Part shown: piece after piece, positions 56,284 to 64,000 of the stretch | Position numbering within the stretch: position 1 is the stretch's first letter | Layout: each line of letters starts with the position of its first letter | Assembly (NCBI RefSeq): GCF_901000735.1 | Contig: NC_081542.1 | Span: 20,351,093-20,415,092 of the forward strand | Origin: Corylus avellana | Taxonomy: Eukaryota > Streptophyta > Magnoliopsida > Fagales > Betulaceae | DNA length: 64,000 nt | Direction of reading: 5' to 3' | The notes under the pieces: generated by a model | Database searches by the model: none | What the model was told of the DNA's origin: nothing | Seen by the model: only the letters and a program-made list of their open reading frames with translations | Program-made: the position numbers and the translations under genes

Positions 56284-57234
56284 TTTCTAAAATGAGTTAC
56301 TCGGTTGAGTTTGTTTCAGAAGGTTGGGTGCTATACTCTGTCGAGCTTGAGTAGAGGCACCGGATTAGCTTTATACTGCTCAGATTTCAGGTTTGCGTCA
56401 TCTCGAGATGGCATGAAGTGCTTTTCTACTCTAAGCCACATTGTGCTCTTTTTCCTTGTTGTTATTCATGATCTATGTTATTCATGATCACTGCACAATT
56501 GAAAGAAGAAACACAGAGCATGTTGCACTAAAATCGAGTAATAGCATGCCTTTTTACGGTGTATGAAACACAGTTGACTATTATCAAGCCCAAGCAATCA
56601 TAATCCCAGGAATCAGAACTAAGGATGTAGAATGCTATTAAAGCTAAAATATGACAATGTTGTTCTCATGAGAGGAGCATGCCTCTCACAAAAGGACAGA
56701 TTAGACACCCAATGATTTTTGAATTGCCATTGGCTTTCACCGAGACCAAAATTAAGTATTATTCTAATCAGGCATGCATTTGTTTTAACCTATTTAAAGC
56801 ATACCTTCAACATAGATATTCTTGTATTATTGTCTTTTCATCAAGAGCCATGAGCATATGTAATCAGAATTGTAAATTGTGCTTTGATTCTGGTAAATGA
56901 CAAAAGCATTTAACAATTATATACATATACTGATTCGTGACAATTGATGCAAAAAGAAGTATCATTGTTGGTTTTATATGCAAAAGATATCTTCTTTTTA
57001 TGAATCCCGTAAGAAGCAACCTGATGAGGGCAATGAGCTTTTGTTTTTAAACAAAGCTTGCAAAAAAACAGATTAGGCATAAAGAGCTAGGCATTATATA
57101 TATATTCATGTGAAACCTATGCAAAAGGTGAACATGCTTTTTCACAGTTGGCTAAAAAAAATCACATACTTCACAACTAAATAAAACAAGTTCATAGGGA
57201 CTTATCTGGTGGGGCGAGGCTCCCTCGGGAGGCG
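56284..57234. other. AT-rich DNA, no gene seen
   Basis: No supported coding, RNA or transposon terminus in this stretch. Confidence 0.5.
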
Positions 57235-58125
57235 GAGTGATGCTCGGGCCTCGGGAGGTGGAGTGATCCTCAAAACATTTCTCCTCGGCAAATTTGCTCC
57301 TTGGATTTTTTGCTTCTTGGATTTGCTCCTCGGATTTTTGACTCGAAAATTTCTCCTCGGAAATTCATCCTCGGACTTTTGAAATTTTTCTTCGGAAAAT
57401 TTATGAGTTTGTCTCGAAATTTCATTCTTGGACTCGGAATTTTTCTTCCTCGGAAATTTTTTCTGAGTTTGTCTCGGAATTTCATTCTCAGACTCTCAGA
57501 ATTTTTCTTCCTCGGAAAATTTTTCTGAGTTTTTTCTGCACAAAAGGAGAAAGACACCAAGCAAGAGCATGCATCCAAGCAATAGAATAACGAATTGAGG
57601 ATTAATAAACCTAGAAAATTATTGTCATTTTGGTTCCTTGAAGCTAAGGACTTGGTGCTCTCAAAGTAGTTGGCTCTTGGGATTTTTTCCTCGGAATTGT
57701 TCCCTTGGAGTTGTGACTCTCAGGATTCTTCCTCGGAATTTTTCCCTTAGAGTTCTCTCTGAATTTTTCCTCAGACTCCTCGAAATTTTGCACCCTCGGA
57801 CTCTCGGACTTTTTCCTCAGAAGACTCCATACTCGGGATTTCGGTCTTGGACTTCATCCTTGGGATTTCGGTCTCGGACTCGGACTTGCTCCTCGGATTT
57901 TTGCGGGATGACCCATCCTCGGATTTTTTGCTTCTCGGATTTGCTCCTCGGAAATTTGATTTGGAAATTCATCCTCGGAAATTTGACTTCTCGGACTCTC
58001 GGAATTTTTCTTCAAAAAATTTCTCGAAGTTTCTCGGAATTTTCCATCCTCGGATTCTCTCTGCACAAAATGAGGACAAGTGCATGCATCCAAGCAAAAT
58101 ATAATGGACAATTATAAATCCGAGA
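57235..58125. repeat. Degenerate CTCGGA(A)TTTTT repeat array, duplicated as a block
   Basis: Dozens of imperfect copies of a short unit around CTCGGAATTTTTCCTCGG. Two blocks (about 57240-57615 and 57650-58125) end in related sequences (GCACAAAAGGAGAAAGACACC...GCATGCATCCAAGCAA and GCACAAAATGAGGACAAG...GCATGCATCCAAGCAA), so the array was also duplicated as a whole. The open frames here are by-products of the repeat. Confidence 0.8.
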
Positions 58126-58462
58126 AGAGGGGTCGGTGAACCTGAGTTTGGGTTGGCGACCCGAGGTTGTTTTGCCGAAGGTTAGACTTGGCAAGACTTG
58201 GCGTCCAGCGAACCTAAAGTGGCCAACCCCTCATAATTGTGAAATGTCTGAGCTTTCTAGGCTCGCTACCCAACTTTTAGGACTCGCATGCGGGAGAATG
58301 CAACCCCCCGGAATAACACTCCAAGCCCATTTGCTTGAGCCCGTAAACTTAATTCAGGACTGTTTCACCACTCATCTTAAGGTGAGTCGGCGACCATTTG
58401 CGTGGATTGGCAAGCTTGAGGGGAGTCGGTCAGGTGCATCATGTCATGCAGTAATGCTGATT
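58126..58462. other. GC-richer spacer, no gene seen
   Basis: Contains repeated GGCGACC, CTTGGCAAG and related words. No coherent protein. Confidence 0.4.
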
Positions 58463-58860
58463 CTATCTTACTCTCATTAACTTAGCTGGGCAGTATCTTT
58501 CAAGCAGGCGATGGTATTGCAGGCAAGCCTTTGGAGACTGAATCATGGACATCACCCATGAGACAACTTCATCAATAGCCACATCCACTTTCTCTCTGCG
58601 ACTTAAGAATGTCGTCATCTTCAAACCATCCAAGGCAGGCTCTGCAGTCTCGGCAAACTTAGAAGCTTTGTGACTAGGCACACCTGGTGACTCGGCGGAT
58701 TCGGGCCTCAGGTCTCGGCTCTCAGCAAACTCGGGCCTCGGGTCTTGGCTTTCTTTAGACTCAGGCCTCGGGTCTCAGCTCTCTGCAGACTCGGGCCTTG
58801 GGTCTCGGCTCTCAGCAGACTCTAGCCTCGGGTCTCAGAATCTTCATCCTCGGGCTCTCA
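58463..58860 (-). pseudogene. Unknown protein remnant with decapeptide repeats
   Basis: On the minus strand five tandem 30-bp units encode variants of the decapeptide DPRPESAESR (58860 to about 58700). The frame then runs without a break into ESPGVPSHKASKFAETAEPA, a charged stretch (SRREKVDVAIDEVVSWVMSM) and a stop at 58463. One TGA lies within the repeats. Thirty base pairs is a whole number of codons and the frame stays the same across the units, which suggests that a protein was once encoded. The family was not recognised. It lies on the same strand as the gypsy LTR at 60148-60549 and could be part of that element. No start codon was identified. Confidence 0.45.
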
Positions 58861-59943
58861 GACTTTTTTGCTTTAGCTTTTCTTGTTTTTTTTTTTATTA
58901 TTATTTTTTATTTGCTGTAGGCTTGCTAGTGAACCTTCAAGCTCACTGGCGAGGGTGGCAAGGCTTTGGCCATTTTAAGTCCGAATGAGACTCGGACATG
59001 GCGAGTCCAAATGAAGCTCGGCGACGAGACAAGGTTGGAGTCCTTGGCCGAGTTTACCGAGTCTCGGCAGGCTCAGCAATCCTCTATAACCACGGGCTTG
59101 ACCTCCAAGTCACCGAGTGTAGGTAAGCACCGATGGTTCTGAGGGCTCGTTCATGGTGATGCCGGGCCGAGATGGACTCGGCAATAGTAATGTTGGTCCG
59201 AGACAAACTCGGGTTACAGAGCAGAGGCATCCTGGCGAAGGTTCGGTAATCTGAGTTGCAGACAGGCTGTCGTCGGTGATGGTGGCATCAGAGAGAGGCT
59301 GTCTTCACTGCAAGCAACCTGAGGGGAGGTCCGGCGAAACTGAACAGAAGGTCAGCTTGATGAAGCTGAGTCTGGGTCAAAACTCATTCAAATGAAACCC
59401 AAGGCTGGGTGGGCGCTGGTGACTGAGGGTCTGTTCACAAGAGCTCGAGGCAGGTTTGGTGACTGGAAATAGTCGGCGAGGTGAAGCTCGGCGACTAGCA
59501 TGGTTGGTGACCCACCGTCCGAGGCAGGCTCGATTATGTGGCAATGGTGATGGCGTTTCCTGATCGTCGGAAGACCTGTTTGAACTCACCAGAAGGCTTG
59601 CCGGAGGAGCTTGTGGCTGGGCTCGTGAAGGCGCTGGTTTGCCGTTGGCAAGGCTTGTGTTGCAGGCGAGGCTGCGGCATGCAGGTTACGTGCGAATTCT
59701 GGGCCCGCGGGGTGCTGGTTAGCCGCGGGCGAGTTTGCTGGGCTCACCAGTGGGCTCGCTGCCTCTACTTGACATCTTAGCCGACCCATTCTCGGTCTCA
59801 CCTTTAGTTCCTCTTCGAACATGACGTGGCTGAGGGAGAAGTCTGTACCCCTGTTCTTGGAGAGTCTGTTTTGGAGCGCTCTCGCCTGGGGGGACATGGT
59901 CAGGCGAAAGGACTTGCATGGCCAAAGTCACATCTTCTCTTGC
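58861..59943. other. GC-richer repetitive DNA, no confident gene
   Basis: Words such as GACTCGG, CTCGGCGA and GAGGCTGTC recur throughout. Open frames exist on both strands (59586-59897 on the minus strand, for example), but their products look like translated repeat rather than a known domain. It may be the interior of the minus-strand gypsy element whose LTR is at 60148. Confidence 0.4.
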
Positions 59944-60043
59944 NNNNNNNNNNNNNNNNNNNNNNNNNNNNNNNNNNNNNNNNNNNNNNNNNNNNNNNNN
60001 NNNNNNNNNNNNNNNNNNNNNNNNNNNNNNNNNNNNNNNNNNN
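59944..60043. other. Assembly gap (100 N)
   Basis: 100 N between the repetitive GC-richer region and the leader of the minus-strand LTR element. Confidence 1.
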
Positions 60044-60129
60044 GATCTATTTCCGGCTAGTTGATGTATCACCCGAACGCATGATCACCACCATAACAAA
60101 CTTTGATTTTGCAAGAGCGTATTCGTTTT

Positions 60130-60144
60130 CCACAGACGGCGCCA
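60130..60144 (-). promoter_or_regulatory. GGCGCC-type primer-binding site
   Basis: On the minus strand TGGCGCCGTCTGTGG, three bases from the LTR. This is a primer site typical of Tat/Athila gypsy elements. It shows that the element extends leftwards on the minus strand. Confidence 0.85.
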
Positions 60145-60147
60145 AAT

Positions 60148-60549
60148 TGTTGATGCATTTTTTTGGTCTAACAATCTTCGATTGGTGTGATATTTACGTT
60201 CTTCAAGGCGTTTGTGATCATCAATCTTCGAGCTCCTACAAAATAATAAGAGCGTCAAAGAGGTCTCTGGAGAAGGCCCCGTAGACCCTCCGATGCTTAA
60301 GTTAGCAGTCATATATGGGGTCTAAATGTAGCTAAAGCTAGCTATCTATTGAGAAAATAAATGATCAATCCTCTTTACCTATGTCTTGAGTTCTCTTTTA
60401 TAGGGTTTTATTTCTCCCTTCAGATGATTAAAGAATCATTTGAAATAGTGGGGAGATAATGTGAGGTAGTTGAGATAATATAGGACCTTATGAGATAATT
60501 AAGAGTTGTTGAGAGATAGTGGGACCCATAGTGGATTTTATTCCCAACA
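60148..60549 (-). repeat. Gypsy (Tat/Athila-like) 5' LTR
   Basis: The 402-bp LTR is bounded by TGTTG and CAACA, with the primer site on its inner side. It contains CTTTTATAGGG near 60398, a possible TATA region. The five bases outside are GAGAA. The partner LTR is not in the window. Confidence 0.8.
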
Positions 60550-61561
60550 GAGAACAAAAAATTCTAACACAAATAGTGAATCGACACGATAATTATCGAT
60601 CAGTCTCTTCTATGTTAAATCAAGTGTACGGGGAGGACCGAAAATAGTAACTCAATAAAATAATTATTAAAAGATCACTAATACACAAGGACGATAAGTG
60701 TATCACACTAAATAGGAAAAAAAATTCTCAATTACTAGTTCACACTCTTTCTCTTATGCCGTACATTTTATATATGTTAGAATATTATTTAAATGATTAA
60801 GTTTATTATTATTTTTTTAGCTAGATTTTTAGAATAAGTAGTGATTCAACGTGGTATTTTAGTTAAAAAAAAGATGGTATTTATTAAACTAATGATTAAA
60901 TCTTTAAATTTACATCTTCCTATTGGTTTAAACTTTTAGAATAAGTAGTAGTTTAACATGGTATGAGAGCCAATGGTCCTAAGTTCAAACTTTAACTTCA
61001 TCCCTTACCCTCATTTCAATTAAATATGCTTTTGGGATAAGTACTAAAGCAAATGTCATGAGTTCGAACATTTTCAATTAAAAACTTCAATTGTTGTTAA
61101 CATAAAATAACTTAATTTATAGGAAGGTGAATGATAGAGACAATATTTAAACTCAGGACTTTAGCTTATTACCTTGTTAAGTCACCACTTGTCTTAAATT
61201 CGTAACCTGATAGAAATTGTTCATTTAATTATTTAGTTTATATTCTAGCACTCCCAATGAAATTTGTACAAATAAGAAGCATTCATTTACTTCAAATCCA
61301 TAATTTGTGTTAGAAAATTCATCATTTTAGAAAGAAAAATAAATAAAATTGAGAAATTTCATTGCTTCAAAAGCAACAAAATGTCAAACAATTACTTCTG
61401 ATCCATAAATTTGTACACAACAATTTACGTACTTTTGTACTCATTCCTCATCTATTCATATAATTCGATATGAGGATAAGTTCAATTAGGTCTTGGTGTA
61501 AATTGGGTGTGTTGCATCTTCAAATAAAAAGCCAACACTTAAACTTAAAACACTAAAATTA

Positions 61562-61564
<3 letters not shown>
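60550..61564. repeat. AT-rich DNA with dispersed repeats
   Basis: Two forward (about 60780-60890, 60895-61060) and one inverted (about 61120-61230) copies of the repeat seen at 30.4-31.1 kb, with GGTATGAGAGCC and CCTAAGTTCAAAC cores. No gene. Confidence 0.55.

Positions 61565-61609
<45 letters not shown>
61565..61609. repeat. (AT)n microsatellite
   Basis: Pure AT/TA run. Confidence 0.95.
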
Positions 61610-61874
61610 CCTTCCAACACAAAATAAATATTTGATTTTACGTGAGTTAATGAGCTTAAATCTAGGAGAGGTTAAAGATCGATCGAAGGCATAGGGATAC
61701 AAAAAGATTCTCTAAGAACACAAAACAATGGCCGGTGTTTGAAAATTGTGCATAATAATGTTTATATAGGCCTTGAAAAAACTGTGATTTTTTTTTTTTA
61801 CTCCCACATTTTGGGACTAGGGAGCCGGAAAAAAAAATGGACACAATTGCTTGATGGTTTTTTTTGGGGTCATT

Positions 61875-61972
61875 TTTCCACTCTTTATAATTTTTAATAT
61901 GATCATTAGATTTGTCGGCTTAAGTGCCAATAAATCTAACCATAATATTAAAAATTAAAAAGATAGAAAAAA
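61875..61972. mobile_element. Imperfect foldback (MITE-like)
   Basis: TTTTCCACTCTTTATAATTT...AATCTAAC-type arms: 61875-61920 pairs with 61928-61972 (AAATCTAACCATAATATTAA) at roughly four bases in five, around a very short loop. Confidence 0.5.
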
Positions 61973-62196
61973 GGCGAGAAAACGGTAACTAGCGTTCGAA
62001 AATCAAAAAGTGTAGTACAGTAAAAGCAAAAAGCACTATCGTAATGGCAAAAAGCAAACGCGAACCTTAAAAAAGCAAACGGCAAGGATCGTCATTCAAA
62101 GCAGGAGCAAGACAAAAGTGCCACGTCACAAAAGAAGAAAATCGATCAAAGGCAAAGATTATTCACTTAAAAAAAAGGAAAAGTGAAAATTATTTA

Positions 62197-62296
62197 NNNN
62201 NNNNNNNNNNNNNNNNNNNNNNNNNNNNNNNNNNNNNNNNNNNNNNNNNNNNNNNNNNNNNNNNNNNNNNNNNNNNNNNNNNNNNNNNNNNNNNNN
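62197..62296. other. Assembly gap (100 N)
   Basis: 100 N separating two stretches in which no gene was recognised. Confidence 1.
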
Positions 62297-64000
62297 ACAC
62301 ATTTGATAGATACCAGTAAACAACATCTGGGGTAAGTGGTTGCTTTTCCTTGCATCCTGTTTTATTTTCAAGATCTGATTCATTACCACTAGCTATTAAA
62401 AGTGTTTCATGATAATTGTGGAATCTCTATACTAACCTTCATCTCAGTAGATGATAAAGTTTTATGTTCCATCACTAATTTATAATGCAGTGTAAAAGGA
62501 CTCGTGTGGTTAGTGTTTGTCATTTTGTGTAGACACCAAAACAAACAATGGCTTAATGGTTAAACCCTTCTTGCACAAACCCATGTGGGTTCAAAGCAAA
62601 GAATGGCAAGAAGTAGTTGTCCAATTCGGCAGACATACTATCAGCTCAACCCTAAGCTAACTTTCACTCTTCCAATGCTTGTTATAAAAGCTTGTGTGAA
62701 GGCATGCCAAAAGTGGTTGGGCACAAAGATGAGCAAATGTCAGACAAGAAGTATCGGCCAGAGCAACTCCTATCCACTGAACTTATTACTCAATTTAATT
62801 GTCTCATCACTGATGCCACTCCTGCCACATAGAATGGGGGGTACATATTCTATTTTTATATTATATGCATCTTATAACCAAATACATGCAGGAAAAGTTC
62901 AATGTATGACGAGTTTGTTTCCGAACTGCCATTAAATAGCTGCCAACAAGATGCTCTGCCTACTAAAGCCTTTAGCCCTGAGCACACCAAGGAGTTCCAT
63001 CCCAAGATGTGAAGAAACTGGGCTTCCTAATTGCTCTAAATATTGAGCTCATGAAAAGCCATTTCACAATTTATAGGGTATCATGGTGGACAAAGGGAGC
63101 TCATTTCCAAGACGCGGAACTTGCTATTGGTGGCTTACAAGAACGTGATCAAAGAGCGTATAGTTTCATACGGCCTAGCATCACTCCGCCTCATACGGTG
63201 GAGCATCACTTCGCCTCTCCATGGCTGAGCATCGCTTCACCACACCAAGGCCAAGCTTCGCCGAGCTTCGCCGCTCCCTGTTGAGTCCATGATCGCCTCA
63301 CCCTCGCTCACTATCACCGGATCTTGCCAAAAGTTCACATGATCCCTAGATTTCCTAGGAATCCAAGCAAAAGGATCCCGAGAGTCACATATCCAAGAAT
63401 GGGGGTATCTAGTTTGAAGATCATCTATGAAATTTGAAGAAACGGCTTGGTGAGCGCAAATGAGGCAGTCTTCCCTGCTAGGGTTGGATCGAGAAGCGTT
63501 TCGGCTCAAGTGCAATAATGAAAGCCTCAAGCTACACCTTGACATGCTGTAGGAGAAGCAGGACTAGCCCCAAGAAACCATGGCAACATAACAAGAGTGA
63601 GCGACTTGACACTTCAATCAAAAGAGGCTCCTCGGTGGAAAAAGCCAAAGTGCTTCCCCGAGAACAACTCGGTGAGATACTCGAGGAGCTTTCCCGAGGA
63701 CGTTAGTGAGGAACACAGTCGAAGAGCCTATAACTCATTCTCTTTTGAGAAAAACAGCCAAAGAGGTTTCGCGAGGGGAGTTGGGGACAGCATCCAATGA
63801 CCTTCCAAACTAAACCTCTCGGGCATAAAACCCTCGGAATGTTTGTGGGAGAAAACCGTCTCGAACATAAAATCCTTCGTCAAGGAATGTTCAACGGTCA
63901 GACCAATACAGAGAGTTCGAAACAAGAACTCTGATAGGAGGTTCTAAGGAACTCTCTAGGGTCAAGCACTCAGCCAAAGAGCTTTCCCGAGACCAATCTC
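62297..64000. other. No confident gene; one tRNA-like patch
   Basis: Short frames on both strands show no recognisable domain. At about 62548-62606 the phrases TGGCTTAATGGTTAAACCC and TGTGGGTTCAAAG resemble the A and B boxes of a tRNA gene or SINE, without a clear tail or duplication. After 63170 the DNA becomes richer in GC, with repeated GAGCATC(A/G)CTTC and CTTTCCCGAG words, possibly part of another retroelement. Confidence 0.4.

Noticed and set aside
57270..58117. ORFs in the CTCGG array on both strands
   Set aside because: Every frame stays open because the unit lacks stop codons; translations are simple repeats.
58700..58860. 30-bp repeats resembling a CRISPR array
   Set aside because: Repeats are contiguous with no spacers and keep a coding frame.
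59534..59897. Overlapping ORFs on both strands near 59.7 kb
   Set aside because: Products look like translated GC-rich repeat; no domain, start context or neighbour support.

Overview
The window is nuclear DNA of a flowering plant, almost certainly a eudicot: AT-rich, intron-containing, and filled with nested retrotransposons (Ty1/copia, Ty3/gypsy, LINE, SINE), CACTA and Helitron-type DNA transposon ends and MITEs. The only host genes recognised are an ankyrin-repeat/PGG-domain gene of the ITN1/ACD6-like family, a broken paralog of it, a captured pseudogene of the mitochondrial ATP synthase OSCP subunit, and a short LRR scrap. The species cannot be named from the sequence. Nine runs of exactly 100 N split the window into ten contigs: 1-351, 452-8001, 8102-29224, 29325-41505, 41606-42696, 42797-49778, 49879-56183, 56284-59943, 60044-62196 and 62297-64000.

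Layout. 1-351: copia fragment. 452-1193: end of a CACTA element. About 1.5-6.55 kb: L1-type LINE (ORF1 and most of ORF2), cut at 6551 by a copia 5' LTR and gag. 8.1-11.2 kb: 5' half of a gypsy element on the minus strand. 11.27-13.82 kb: small non-autonomous LTR element. 13.9-16.4 kb: 3' exons of the ankyrin/PGG gene. 17.9-18.7 kb: RNase H end of a LINE on the minus strand. 18.7-22.7 kb: 3' LTR and pol of a copia element on the minus strand. 22.7-29.2 kb: LTR element carrying only gag. 29.3-35.6 kb: AT-rich DNA with local duplications, MITEs and a Helitron end. 35.6-37.8 kb: 5' exons of an ankyrin/PGG gene. 37.8-41.5 kb: 3' half of a gypsy element on the minus strand. 41.6-42.7 kb: non-coding DNA with a SINE. 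42.8-48.5 kb: probable CACTA element carrying the OSCP pseudogene. 48.5-49.1 kb: ankyrin paralog scrap. 49.9-56.2 kb: Tat-like gypsy pol with a solo LTR inside it and an antisense ORF behind it. 56.3-64 kb: repeat-rich DNA with one more gypsy LTR.

The main result is that three contigs fit together differently from the way they are placed. The 5-bp target duplication CAGAA and an unbroken LINE reading frame tie the copia 5' LTR at 6552 (+) to the copia 3' LTR at 18692 (-). The duplication GTCTC, together with matching intron phase and shared intron sequence of the ankyrin gene, ties the gypsy 3' LTR at 37780 to the gypsy 5' LTR at 11228. The order 29325-41505 (+), then 8102-29224 (+), then 452-8001 (reversed) satisfies both links. 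This is either a scaffolding error or a real rearrangement.

Most coding capacity here is transposon-derived and broken. The exception is the 1,117-codon open gypsy frame at 38153-41505. The ankyrin/PGG gene, with its two parts joined, would encode a membrane protein of about 720 residues, but it has a 4-nt insertion in its first ankyrin exon.
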